Shown here piece by piece: positions 1-8,148 of a stretch of DNA of 12,546 nt. The notes beneath the pieces are model-generated. The model worked only from the letters and a program-made list of their open reading frames with translations, made no database searches and was not told where the DNA came from. Position 1 is the first letter of the stretch. Every line of letters begins with the position of its first letter. Source of the stretch: CAZSNT01 sp964607765 (GTDB lineage Bacteria > Verrucomicrobiota > Lentisphaeria > Oligosphaerales > JABHEG01). The position numbers and the translations under genes were made by a program. Where the stretch lies: NCBI GenBank assembly GCA_964607765.1, contig CAZSNT010000236.1, positions 1 through 12,546 on the forward strand, read 5' to 3'.

Positions 1-3000
1 CGACGGCAGCGCCGTGTTCCTGGACAAGACCGCACCGCAGCTCGCGCAGTGGAACCTGGTCGACGACACGGGCGCGGATCCCGCGGACAGACTGACCAAC
101 GACCCGGACCCGGATCTGGTGCTGCTGTTCGACGAACCGGTGCTCGGCACGGCTGCGGACATCGCAGTACTCGATCCGGACCTGCTGCCCGTTACCCCGA
201 CACTCGTTCAGGGCTTCGACACCAGCACGGTCACGGTCGGGCTGTCCGGGCTGACCAAGGACGGCGAGTACACGGTCACGCTCTCGGCGAACGCCACGAT
301 CACCGACCGCGCGGGCAACCCGCTGAACAACGGCACGGATGTGGAGCTGCGCTTCACGCTCGACACCACACCACCCACCGTCACCGCCTGGGACCTGCTG
401 CCCGACACCGGCGCGATCGCCGACGACCGAGTCACCAACAGTGTGAACCCCGACCTGCTGTTCACATTCAGCGAGCCGGTCGTGGGCGACGCGGCCGACG
501 TTGTGGTCGAGGACCCGAACACCGCATCCGTGCCCGTGTCGTCCCTGAGCCCGTGGGACACGAGCACGCTGACCGTCGGGCTGCAGAACCTGACCGTGGA
601 CGGGCCCTACACCGTGTCGCTGCTCGCGACTGCGAGTATCACGGACCGCGCCGGCAACCGGCTCAACGGCGGCGAAGGCGAGCAGGTTTCGTTCGTGCTG
701 GACACCACGCCGCCCACGGGCAACATGGTCACGATTGCCGGGGCCCCACCCTACTCGCAGCTGGCGCAGGCCGGCGACAGCGTCACGCTCGCGGTGCTCT
801 TCGACGAACCGCTCGGGTCCACCCCGACCATCATGATCCAGGGCCGTCCGGCTCAGAACGTTCTTCCTGTGACTGCGACCACCTGGCAGAGCGCGCAGAC
901 ACTGCTGGCCACGGATCCCGAAGCACCCGTCACGTTCAGCATCGACGCCACCGACATTGCGGGCAACGCGGCCCAGCCCATTGTCACCACCACCGACGGC
1001 AGCGCCGTGTTCCTGGACAAGACCGCACCGCAGCTCGCGCAGTGGAACTTGGTCGACGACACGGGCGCGGATCCCGCGGACAGGCTGACCAACGACCCGG
1101 ACCCGGACCTGGTGCTGCGGTTCGACGAACCCGTGCTCGGCACGGCTGCGGACATCGCAGTACTCGATCCCGATCTGCTGCCGGTGACGCCAACGCTGGT
1201 TCAGGGCTTCGACACCAGCACGGTCACGGTCGAGCTGTCCGGCCTGACTAAGGACGGCGAGTACACGGTCACGCTCTCGGCGAGCGCCACGATCACGGAC
1301 CGCGCGGGCAACCCGCTGAACAACGGCACGGATGTGGAGCTGCGCTTCACGCTCGACCTCACGCCGCCCACCGTCACCGCCTGGCAGCTGCTGCCCGACA
1401 CGGGCGCGATCGCCGACGACCGGGTCACCAACAGTGTGAACCCCGACCTGCAGTTCACATTCAGCGAGCCAGTCGTGGGCGCCGCGGCCGACGTTGTGGT
1501 CGAGGACCCGAACACCGCATCCGTACCCGTGTCGTTCCTAAGCCCGTGGGACGCGAGCACGCTGACCGTCGGGCTGCAGGATCTGACCGTGGACGGGCCC
1601 TACACCGTGTCGCTGCTCGCGACTGCGAGCATCACGGACCGTGCAGGCAACCGGCTCAACGGCGGCGAGGGCGAACAGGTGCAGTTCGTTCTCGACACCA
1701 CGCCGCCCACGGGCAGCCTGGTCACGATCGCCGGGGCCCCACCCTATTCGCAGTTGGCGCAGGTCGGCGACAGCGTCACGCTCGCGGTGCTCTTCGACGA
1801 ACCGCTCGGGTCCACGCCGACCATCATGATCCAGGGCCGTCCGGCTCAGAACGTTCTTCCTGTGACTGCGACCACCTGGCAGAGCGCGCAGACACTGCTG
1901 GCCACGGATCCCGAAGCACCCGTCACGTTCAGCATCGACGCCACCGACATTGCGGGCAACGCGGCCCAGCCCATTGTCACCACCACCGACGGCAGCGCTG
2001 TGTTCCTGGACAAGACCGCGCCGCTACTGACGCAATGGGACCTGGTCGACGACACGGGCGCGGATCCCGCGGACCGGCTGACCAACGACCCGGACCCGGA
2101 CCTGGTGCTGCGGTTCGACGAACCCGTGCTCGGCACGGCTGCGGACATCGCAGTACTCGATCCCGATCTGCTGCCCGTTACCCCGACACTCGTTCAGGGC
2201 TTCGACACCAGCACGGTCACGGTCGGGCTGTCCGGGCTGACCAAGGACGGCGAGTATACGGTCACGCTCTCGGCGAGCGCCACGATCACCGACCGCGCGG
2301 GCAACCCGCTGAACAACGGCACGGACGTGCAACTGCGCTTCACGCTCGACCTCACGCCGCCCACCGTCACCGCCTGGGACCTGCTGCCCGACACCGGCGC
2401 GATCGCCGACGACCGAGTCACCAACAGTGTGAACCCCGACCTGCTGTTCACATTCAGCGAGCCGGTCGTGGGCGACGCGGCCGACGTTGTGGTCGAGGAC
2501 CCGAACACCGCATCCGTGCCCGTGTCGTCCCTGAGCCCGTGGGACACGAGCACGCTGACCGTCGGGCTGCAGAACCTGACCGTGGACGGGCCCTACACCG
2601 TGTCGCTGCTCGCGACTGCGAGTATCACGGACCGTGCAGGCAACCGGCTTAACGCCGGCGAGGGCGAGCAGGTTTCGTTCGTGCTGGACACCACGCCGCC
2701 CACGGGCAGCCTGGTCACGATCGCCGGGGCCCCACCCTATTCGCAGTTGGCGCAGGTCGGCGACAGCGTCACGCTCGCGGTGCTCTTCGACGAACCGCTC
2801 GGGTCCACGCCGACCATCATGATCCAGGGCCGTCCGGCTCAGAACGTTCTTCCTGTGACTGCGACCACCTGGCAGAGCGCGCAGACACTGCTGGCCACGG
2901 ATCCCGAAGCACCCGTCACGTTCAGCATCGACGCCACCGACATTGCGGGCAACGCGGCCCAGCCCATTGTCACCACCACCGACGGCAGCGCTGTGTTCCT

Positions 3001-3343
3001 GGACAAGACCGCGCCGCTACTGACGCAATGGGACCTGGTCGACGACACGGGCGCGGATCCCGCGGACCGGCTGACCAACGACCCGGCCCCGGATCTGGTG
3101 CTGCGGTTCGACGAACCGGTGCTCGGCACGGCTGCGGACATCGCAGTACTCGATCCCGACCTGCTGCCCGTTACCCCGACGTTCGTGCAGGGCTTCGACA
3201 CCAGCACGGTCACGGTCGAGCTGTCCGGCCTGACCAAGGACGGCGAGTACACGGTCACGCTCTCGGCGAGCGCCACGATCACCGACCGCGCGGGCAACCC
3301 GCTGAACAACGGCACGGACGTGCAGCTGCGCTTCACGCTCGAC
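1..3343 (+). repeat. 993-bp tandem repeat array, 3 full copies plus a partial fourth
   Basis: The phrase starting CGACGGCAGCGC recurs at 1, 994, 1987 and 2980, a constant 993-bp (331-codon) period. Each unit encodes domain A (117 aa, e.g. 14-364), B (113 aa, 365-703) and C (101 aa, 704-1006). The fourth copy stops after its A domain at 3343. Read by eye, 824-1005 is identical in all three full units, synonymous sites included. The stretch 1694-2093 matches 2687-3086 with no difference over about 400 bp, and 374-648 matches 2360-2634. Such identity implies recent duplication or ongoing gene conversion. Short-read assembly could have collapsed further copies. Confidence 0.95.
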
Positions 3344-6043
3344 CTCACGCCGCCCACCGTCGACAGCGTTGCGGTCACCGACGACACGGGCACGGACCCG
3401 AGCGACCGCGTGACCAGCGACACCACACCGACCGTGGCCATCACGTTCAGCGAGCCGTTGGACGGCACGCCGGCCGACGTAGAGGTCCATGCGCCCGGTG
3501 GCGGACTGATCACGCCGGACCGCATGACGGGTTTCGGCACGCACGTACTGACCGTTGGTTTTGACACGCCTCTGGCCGCGGACGGCAGCTACACCGTGTA
3601 CTTCCCTGCCGGGCACGGCGCCACAGACCGCGCGGGTAACACGCTGAACGGCGGCGGGTTCACCAGCATCGGCGCATTCACGCTCGACACCACGCCCCCG
3701 ACTGTGCCGACAGTGTCCTCACCGACACCGGATGACACCTACGCCGTTGGTGCTCAAGTACTGATCGATGTGGCGTTCTCGGAGCCTGTGAACGTCACCG
3801 TGCTGACGACTGCCCCCACGCTCGTGCTGGAAACAGGGACGGTTGACCGGGGCGCCGCTTACGCCGGATTCGACGGCAACGCGACATTGTCATTCGTCTA
3901 CACCGTCCAACGCGGGGATGCGGCGACGGATCTCGATGTACAGGGCGTTGGCGCGCTGTCGCTGAACGGAACGGTTGTGACTGATGCAGCCGGGAACGCC
4001 GCTGTCCCCGCCCTTCCGAGCCCGGGTCAGGCCGGGTCCCTGTCAGCGGGGAGTCAGTTGGTGATCGACACGACGTCGCAGACTGCGATCGTGAGCGATC
4101 TCGGCACACTGGGCGGCGCGGCGGACAGAGCGATGGCGATCAGTGACGCAGGCGATGTGGTCGGGTTCGCGGACCGCGCCAACAACCTGCCGGCCGCGTT
4201 CCTCTGGCAAGGCGGCGCCATGGCCGAGCTGAACACGGGCGGCACGTGGTCGGCCGCATATGACGTCAACGCTGGCGGCCAGGTCGTGGGACAGGTGGCC
4301 GACGCGGGCACGGGTGTGTCCACGGCGTTCATCTGGGACGCCGGCAGCACACAGCTTCTGGGCACGTTCGGGGGGCGAACGACTGTGGCCTACGGCATCA
4401 ATGCCCAAGGCGACGTCGTCGGCTCGAGCGAACTTGCCGACGGCACGCAACGCGCCTTCGAGAAGCAGGCCGGCGGGGCGATGGACGATCTGGGTACGCT
4501 CGGGGGCGATGCAAGCAGCGCCTGGCACATCAGCGACAACGGGCACATCGCCGGCAAGTCGCAACTCGCCGACGGCACATGGCACGCCACACTGTGGATC
4601 CCGGGGACGCGCGGCATCGTGGACCTGGCGCCCGGCGATCCGACTGAGAGCGGCGCGCTCGGCGTCAATTCCCTCGGCGTAGCAGTGGGCTACCGAGTGA
4701 CGTCGGACAGCAGGACGGAGGCGGTCGCGTGGACTGCAGCGGGCCCGGAGCTGTTGCCCGGGCTCGGGGGCAGCCACAGTGTGGCGTCGGCTGTCAACGA
4801 CCACGGCCAGATCGCCGGCTGGTCCGAGACACCGCAGGGCGAGCGGCGCGCCGTGCTCTGGAACGAGGGCAGCCTGGTCGATTTGAACGATCTGCTGCCC
4901 ACTGGCCCAGGCTGGGTGCTGACAGCCGCAACCGACATCAATATCCAGCACACAGTCGTTGGGTACGGGCAGTACCAAGGTGAAACACGCGCTTTCCGCC
5001 TTGCCTGCCCAGCCGAGAATGTGATGCCGCTCACGCGTATCGTGGCGCCGCTGCACGGTGCCGCGTACGTACCCGGCGCGAGCGCGACGATTTCTGTCAG
5101 CGCACTCGATCTCGACGGCACGATCGACACCGTCAAACTGACCGCCAACGGCACGGAGCTGACCGTGCTCAACGCAGCCCCCTACGAGTACAGCTGGCAG
5201 TCGCTGCCGGCGGGCGATCACACCCTCGTCGCGGAGGCCAGAGACAGTGAAGGTGTTGCCGGCCTCTCCGCCCCGGTCACAGTCCACGTGGCCGCCAACC
5301 TCTCGCCCGTGGCACAGAACGATGCTTACCCGGTCGACCAGTTTGGCGCCCTGGCCGTGAACGCGCCCGGCATCCTGCAAAACGACAGCGATCCGGACGC
5401 CCGTACCCTGACGGCGCGCCTCACGAAAGACGTGGACGACGGCACGCTGCAACTCGCGGCTGACGGCGGCTTTGTGTACGTACCGGACGACGGATTCGAG
5501 GGCACGGACACCTTCGAGTACCGAGCCGGCGACGGGCTGACCGAGTCCGGGATCGCCACGGTGACGATCACAGTCAACCAACTCACGCCAACTTTCCAAC
5601 TGGTGCTCAACCCAGGCTGGAATCTGGTCTCCATCCCCATACTCCCCGACGACACGGCAGTCGATGCAGTGCTCCAAGGCGCGCATTCCGGCCCCGTCTG
5701 GGAGTGGACAGGAACAGACTATGTGCCTGCCACGAACATTGTGCCGAAGAAGGCCTACTGGGTCTATCGAGGCGACGGCACAATCGCCATCCCGGTGACC
5801 GGCACAGTCGCTGTTGACCGCACTGTGCAGGTGCAACCGGACTGGGATCTGCTCGGACCGGTCGCACTGTCCCCATTCGACCCGGTGCTTCCGGAGTGGT
5901 TTGTGCAGCCTGCGGGACGTGTCACTCCACCCGCCTACGGGTGGGACGGCAACGCGTACGTCGAGGCGATCGAACTGGAATGCGGCAAGGGCTACTGGAT
6001 CCGAATCCGACAGCCAGGCGAGTTGGACATGGGCTCGTACTAG
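2..6043 (+). CDS. Giant Ig-like/HAF-repeat surface or secreted protein, 5'-truncated by window edge
   Basis: The reading frame is already open at the first base, so the N-terminus, including any signal peptide, lies outside; the GTG at 14 is only an internal valine codon of the repeat. About 2013 codons are visible. In order: ten Ig-like domains in a repeating A-B-C pattern (2-3343), each opening near (T/L)TPPT or DKTAP and carrying a (D/S)EP strand and a TDRAGN or TDIAGN strand; two divergent Ig-like domains (3344-3688 and 3689-4069); seven HAF-type motifs (4097-5003); a Big_17-like domain (about 5024-5293); a cadherin-like Big_9-like domain with ILQNDSDPD (about 5299-5580); and a C-terminal domain with GWNLVSIP (5590-6043). 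The protein is Asp/Thr-rich and shows only two Cys, both near the C-terminus. No LPXTG, PEP-CTERM or terminal membrane helix is visible. An extracellular adhesive, structural or calcium-binding role is inferred from the domain families; the ligand is unknown. Confidence 0.93.
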   Translation, partial: DGSAVFLDKTAPQLAQWNLVDDTGADPADRLTNDPDPDLVLLFDEPVLGTAADIAVLDPDLLPVTPTLVQGFDTSTVTVGLSGLTKDGEYTVTLSANATITDRAGNPLNNGTDVELRFTLDTTPPTVTAWDLLPDTGAIADDRVTNSVNPDLLFTFSEPVVGDAADVVVEDPNTASVPVSSLSPWDTSTLTVGLQNLTVDGPYTVSLLATASITDRAGNRLNGGEGEQVSFVLDTTPPTGNMVTIAGAPPYSQLAQAGDSVTLAVLFDEPLGSTPTIMIQGRPAQNVLPVTATTWQSAQTLLATDPEAPVTFSIDATDIAGNAAQPIVTTTDGSAVFLDKTAPQLAQWNLVDDTGADPADRLTNDPDPDLVLRFDEPVLGTAADIAVLDPDLLPVTPTLVQGFDTSTVTVELSGLTKDGEYTVTLSASATITDRAGNPLNNGTDVELRFTLDLTPPTVTAWQLLPDTGAIADDRVTNSVNPDLQFTFSEPVVGAAADVVVEDPNTASVPVSFLSPWDASTLTVGLQDLTVDGPYTVSLLATASITDRAGNRLNGGEGEQVQFVLDTTPPTGSLVTIAGAPPYSQLAQVGDSVTLAVLFDEPLGSTPTIMIQGRPAQNVLPVTATTWQSAQTLLATDPEAPVTFSIDATDIAGNAAQPIVTTTDGSAVFLDKTAPLLTQWDLVDDTGADPADRLTNDPDPDLVLRFDEPVLGTAADIAVLDPDLLPVTPTLVQGFDTSTVTVGLSGLTKDGEYTVTLSASATITDRAGNPLNNGTDVQLRFTLDLTPPTVTAWDLLPDTGAIADDRVTNSVNPDLLFTFSEPVVGDAADVVVEDPNTASVPVSSLSPWDTSTLTVGLQNLTVDGPYTVSLLATASITDRAGNRLNAGEGEQVSFVLDTTPPTGSLVTIAGAPPYSQLAQVGDSVTLAVLFDEPLGSTPTIMIQGRPAQNVLPVTATTWQSAQTLLATDPEAPVTFSIDATDIAGNAAQPIVTTTDGSAVFLDKTAPLLTQWDLVDDTGADPADRLTNDPAPDLVLRFDEPVLGTAADIAVLDPDLLPVTPTFVQGFDTSTVTVELSGLTKDGEYTVTLSASATITDRAGNPLNNGTDVQLRFTLDLTPPTVDSVAVTDDTGTDPSDRVTSDTTPTVAITFSEPLDGTPADVEVHAPGGGLITPDRMTGFGTHVLTVGFDTPLAADGSYTVYFPAGHGATDRAGNTLNGGGFTSIGAFTLDTTPPTVPTVSSPTPDDTYAVGAQVLIDVAFSEPVNVTVLTTAPTLVLETGTVDRGAAYAGFDGNATLSFVYTVQRGDAATDLDVQGVGALSLNGTVVTDAAGNAAVPALPSPGQAGSLSAGSQLVIDTTSQTAIVSDLGTLGGAADRAMAISDAGDVVGFADRANNLPAAFLWQGGAMAELNTGGTWSAAYDVNAGGQVVGQVADAGTGVSTAFIWDAGSTQLLGTFGGRTTVAYGINAQGDVVGSSELADGTQRAFEKQAGGAMDDLGTLGGDASSAWHISDNGHIAGKSQLADGTWHATLWIPGTRGIVDLAPGDPTESGALGVNSLGVAVGYRVTSDSRTEAVAWTAAGPELLPGLGGSHSVASAVNDHGQIAGWSETPQGERRAVLWNEGSLVDLNDLLPTGPGWVLTAATDINIQHTVVGYGQYQGETRAFRLACPAENVMPLTRIVAPLHGAAYVPGASATISVSALDLDGTIDTVKLTANGTELTVLNAAPYEYSWQSLPAGDHTLVAEARDSEGVAGLSAPVTVHVAANLSPVAQNDAYPVDQFGALAVNAPGILQNDSDPDARTLTARLTKDVDDGTLQLAADGGFVYVPDDGFEGTDTFEYRAGDGLTESGIATVTITVNQLTPTFQLVLNPGWNLVSIPILPDDTAVDAVLQGAHSGPVWEWTGTDYVPATNIVPKKAYWVYRGDGTIAIPVTGTVAVDRTVQVQPDWDLLGPVALSPFDPVLPEWFVQPAGRVTPPAYGWDGNAYVEAIELECGKGYWIRIRQPGELDMGSY
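4097..5003 (+). repeat. Seven HAF-type repeats within the giant protein
   Basis: About 40 to 45 residues separate successive motifs of the form DLGTLGG followed by an A-x-x-IN-x-x-G-x-VVG core and an AF-x-W strand, the hallmark of HAF (probable extracellular) repeats. Cores seen in order are ISDAGDVVG, VNAGGQVVG, INAQGDVVG, ISDNGHIAG, VNSLGVAVG, VNDHGQIAG and INIQHTVVG. The fifth and seventh copies have degenerate LGTLGG strands. Unlike the upstream Ig units, these copies are divergent and so old. Seven four-stranded modules would fit a beta-propeller; that is inference. Confidence 0.8.
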
Positions 6044-6048
6044 TCGAC

Positions 6049-7491
6049 ATGGAATCACTCACCATCGGACTGGACTGCAGTACGACGTCCGCCAAGGCCG
6101 TGGCCTGGACGCAGCACGGCCAACCTGTCGCGGAAGGGCGCGCAGAGCTCCAATGCTCGTCACCTCAGGCCGGACACGCGGAGCAGGATGCGCAGCAGTG
6201 GGTCGAGGCATCGTTTGCGGCAATCCGGGAGTGTGTGGATCACTGCCCTCCGGACGCTGTCCGGGGCGTGGGTATCACGTGTCAGCGCGAGACGTTCGTG
6301 CTCCTGGACGCCGAAGGACAGCCCGTGCGTCCGGCCATCCTGTGGTACGACGCGCGTGCCACCGCGGAACTGGCCGCGCTGCAGGCGGCACTGGGGCAAA
6401 CGCCGTACCATGCGCGCACAGGCAAGCAGTTGGACATCACGTCCGCTGCGGCCAAGCTCCAGTGGTTGGGCGGCCACGAACCCGAGAGCATGCGCCGGGC
6501 TGCTGCCTTCGCCGATGTCCTTGCCTTCCTGTCCGTTGCGTTCACCGGCAATCCCCGCACGCCCGTCTGCGGCGTGGACACGACAGGCCTCGTGTCGCTT
6601 CGGGCACCACAGTGGATCGACTCCCACGTCGCAGGCGCGGGCCTGGCTGTCGAGCAGTTGCCGGCATTGGTCGCGCCGTGCGCCGTGTTAGGCGGTCTGA
6701 CCCCCAGAGCGGCCTCCCGTTGCGGATTGCCGCCGGGCACACCGATAGTTGCCGGCGGCGGCGACGGGCACTGCTTCTCGCTCGGCGCCGAGCTCTGCGT
6801 CCCGGATGCAGCCACCCTCACACTCGGCACGAGCGCCGTGCTGGGCCTGCATGTGGACAAGCCACTCATTGGAGACGCCTTCCGTACGCTCATTTCCTGT
6901 CTGCCCGGGAAGTATCTGCTTGAGAGTGTTATTCAGTGCGGCAGCGCCACGGTCAGCTGGCTCGATCGAGCTTTCGCAGGATGCACGGACACACCCGCGG
7001 CGCTGGACGCAGCCTGCGCCAACGTCCCGCCCGGGAGCGACGGACTGCTCGTGCTGCCCTACTGGCGCGGCGTGCGAGTGCCGCACAACGATCCGCTGGC
7101 ACGCGGCGTCACCGCAGGCTGGACGGACCGCCACACCGCGGCACATTTCCGCAGAGCCGTCATGGAAGGAATCGCGTTCGAGTTTGCGCAGTTGCTCGAC
7201 ATGGTCGGAACGAGCGCGGATAGAGCCGTACCCGCGTTGGTGGTGGGAGGAGGAGGCGGGCGCAGCAACGTGTGGTGTCAGATCCTCGCAGACGTACTGG
7301 GCATCCCCGTCGTCAGGCCGGAGACCGTGGAGTTGTCGGCGTTGGGCGCGGCGCTGTGCGCCATGGCCGCTGCTGGGCACACTGACGATCCCCTGAGCGT
7401 GGCGGACAGTGCGGATTTGCAGGCAAGCCGGTTCGAGCCCGAACCCATGCGCGACTCTACGAGTCGACAGCGAGCATCTGCCACGAACTGA
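6049..7491 (+). CDS. FGGY-family carbohydrate kinase
   Basis: This 480-residue protein has the usual length for the FGGY family, which transfers phosphate from ATP to sugars such as xylulose, ribulose or glycerol in the cytoplasm. The N-terminal phosphate loop reads IGLDCSTTSAKA from residue 5. Residues 79-82 are QRET, the substrate-side motif seen in glycerol kinase-like members; classical xylulokinases have GQMHG. LWYDARA follows near residue 100. AGGGDGH carries the likely catalytic base Asp239, followed by the TLGTSAVLGL strand. The C-terminal nucleotide motif GGGGGRSN spans about 400-407, and PYWRGVRVPHNDP lies before it. The substrate cannot be fixed from sequence. ATG 6049 was chosen because homology starts there; the frame is open further upstream only inside the previous gene. 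The start is 5 nt after the giant gene's stop and no good Shine-Dalgarno is visible, so coupled translation is possible. The functional link between the two genes is unclear. Confidence 0.92.
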   Translation: MESLTIGLDCSTTSAKAVAWTQHGQPVAEGRAELQCSSPQAGHAEQDAQQWVEASFAAIRECVDHCPPDAVRGVGITCQRETFVLLDAEGQPVRPAILWYDARATAELAALQAALGQTPYHARTGKQLDITSAAAKLQWLGGHEPESMRRAAAFADVLAFLSVAFTGNPRTPVCGVDTTGLVSLRAPQWIDSHVAGAGLAVEQLPALVAPCAVLGGLTPRAASRCGLPPGTPIVAGGGDGHCFSLGAELCVPDAATLTLGTSAVLGLHVDKPLIGDAFRTLISCLPGKYLLESVIQCGSATVSWLDRAFAGCTDTPAALDAACANVPPGSDGLLVLPYWRGVRVPHNDPLARGVTAGWTDRHTAAHFRRAVMEGIAFEFAQLLDMVGTSADRAVPALVVGGGGGRSNVWCQILADVLGIPVVRPETVELSALGAALCAMAAAGHTDDPLSVADSADLQASRFEPEPMRDSTSRQRASATN

Positions 7492-7507
7492 GCCGGCTTA
7501 CCCCAGC

Positions 7508-7750
7508 CTAGCCCTGCTTCCCACGGATCAACTCCGCCATCGTGGCCACCGACTTCAGAGTCTCAGACGTGATGTCGGCCTGTCCGAACTGGATCTCGAA
7601 CATCTCCTCCATCGCCACAATCAGCTCCAAAAGGAGGAAGGAATCCACGCCGTATTCGACCAATTCTGTTTCGGTCTCGATCTCTGCAGGCTCGATGTCA
7701 AGGAAAAGACGCTCGACAATCAGTTCTTTCAGGGCAGCTTCAATGTCCAT
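7508..7750 (-). CDS. Stand-alone acyl/peptidyl carrier protein (phosphopantetheine-binding)
   Basis: This 80-residue acidic helical protein has the size and fold pattern of an acyl carrier protein. The attachment motif is GVDSF, with Ser37 predicted to receive 4'-phosphopantetheine, followed by the helix LLLELIVAMEEMFEI. DSF replaces the DSL usual for fatty-acid-synthesis ACPs. Family knowledge says such proteins shuttle thioester-bound acyl or aminoacyl groups to a synthase, ligase or transferase. ATG 7750 is chosen because AGGAGA (7756-7761 on the plus-strand map) stands 5 nt upstream. The frame runs open to 7846, but that extension looks non-coding and falls in the predicted leader. No ligase, ketosynthase or phosphopantetheinyl transferase is in the window, so the partner is unknown. 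The gene is convergent with the kinase (16 bp between stops). A role in glycan acylation or a secondary pathway is possible but unproven. Confidence 0.9.
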   Translation of the reverse strand: MDIEAALKELIVERLFLDIEPAEIETETELVEYGVDSFLLLELIVAMEEMFEIQFGQADITSETLKSVATMAELIRGKQG

Positions 7751-7801
7751 GTCCGTCTCCTGAACGGGAAGCTCATATTCGTCTGCAACCACACCGCAAC
7801 C

Positions 7802-7838
7802 GACGCCGCGCGCCGGCGTCAGCCGGTACCCCACCGGC
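7802..7838 (-). other. Two adjacent hairpins in the carrier-protein leader
   Basis: GACGCCG (7802-7808) pairs with CGGCGTC (7814-7820) around a 5-nt loop. GCCGGT (7822-7827) pairs with ACCGGC (7833-7838), also around a 5-nt loop. Both perfect stems lie between the predicted transcription start and the ribosome-binding site of the carrier gene, so they may set mRNA stability or translation. No T-run follows, so termination is unlikely. Confidence 0.5.
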
Positions 7839-7848
7839 ATCCCCACTC

Positions 7849-7876
7849 ATAGTATACCGATCTGGACGCATGTCAA
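7849..7876 (-). promoter_or_regulatory. Putative sigma70-type promoter for the carrier-protein gene
   Basis: On the minus strand a perfect -35 hexamer TTGACA (7876 to 7871) is followed after 16 nt by TACTAT (7854 to 7849). The overlapping TATACT (7856 to 7851) is a better hexamer match but leaves only a 14-nt spacer. Transcription would start near 7843, giving a leader of about 90 nt before ATG 7750. This is the clearest housekeeping-type promoter in the window, in an otherwise GC-rich stretch. Confidence 0.5.
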
Positions 7877-7966
7877 CTTCTTGGTGTGCTCCCCCGTTGA
7901 CTCAGCCTCGGCGACGTCCTACATTCTGTGCCGTCTCGCTGGCCGAGTCGCGGCTTCAGATCGCAG

Positions 7967-8073
7967 TCAGGGCGTTCCCCCGTAGCCCGGCTCTTCTGAG
8001 CCGGGAATCTCGCCCTGATCCCTATCGAGAGGACAGGCACAGATACCCGGCTCGGGGAGAGCCTGGCTACGGG
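7967..8073. repeat. Palindromic intergenic element with nested hairpins and 15-bp inverted ends
   Basis: This element lies in the 398-bp gene-free gap between the carrier gene and the deacetylase. CCCGGCTC (7986-7993) pairs with GAGCCGGG (7998-8005) around loop TTCT. That hairpin is enclosed by TCAGGGCG (7967-7974) and CGCCCTGA (8011-8018). In addition, CCCGTAGCCCGGCTC (7979-7993) has an inverted partner at 8059-8073 with one mismatch. The pattern resembles REP-like dispersed palindromes. An in-frame extension of the deacetylase runs through it but reads as low-complexity Arg/Pro/Ser. Dispersal in the genome cannot be judged from one copy. Confidence 0.65.
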
Positions 8074-8096
8074 ACGGAACGACAATCAGTGGTTAA

Positions 8097-8124
8097 GACC
8101 AGGCCAGCGCCGGTGTTCCTGGTC
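8097..8124 (+). other. Inverted repeat upstream of the deacetylase ribosome-binding site
   Basis: GACCAGG (8097-8103) and CCTGGTC (8118-8124) form a perfect 7-bp inverted repeat with a 14-nt centre. It ends 11 nt before the GAGGA ribosome-binding site. It could be an operator or an mRNA hairpin controlling the deacetylase. No convincing promoter hexamers were found near it. Confidence 0.35.
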
Positions 8125-8148
8125 CCCTCCTGCACGAGGAAAACAGCG

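Noticed and set aside
49..1251. A 400-codon plus-strand frame rich in Arg, His and Gly
   Set aside because: It is the +2 shadow of the Ig repeats and shows no domain. Its repetitiveness only reflects the 993-bp repeat.
1..3343. Possible CRISPR or mobile-element array because of regular repetition
   Set aside because: The period is 993 bp, the frame stays open through every unit, and the units encode Ig-like domains. There are no short repeats with unique spacers and no transposase.
4043..6058. A 671-codon open frame on the minus strand under the giant gene
   Set aside because: It mirrors the GC-rich coding frame above it. The translation is Arg/Val/His-rich with no recognisable motif, while the plus strand has clear domains.
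5814..6923. A 369-codon frame bridging the giant gene and the kinase
   Set aside because: It is out of frame with both real genes, Arg/Gly-rich, and shows no motif.
7751..7846. Longer start for the carrier protein at 7846
   Set aside because: The added residues are not carrier-like, the strong AGGAGA favours ATG 7750, and the longer start would fall almost at the predicted transcription start.
7870..8148. Longer start for the deacetylase, adding 93 residues
   Set aside because: The extension crosses a palindromic intergenic element, overlaps the carrier promoter region and reads as low-complexity sequence. TTG 8149 has a well-spaced GAGGA.
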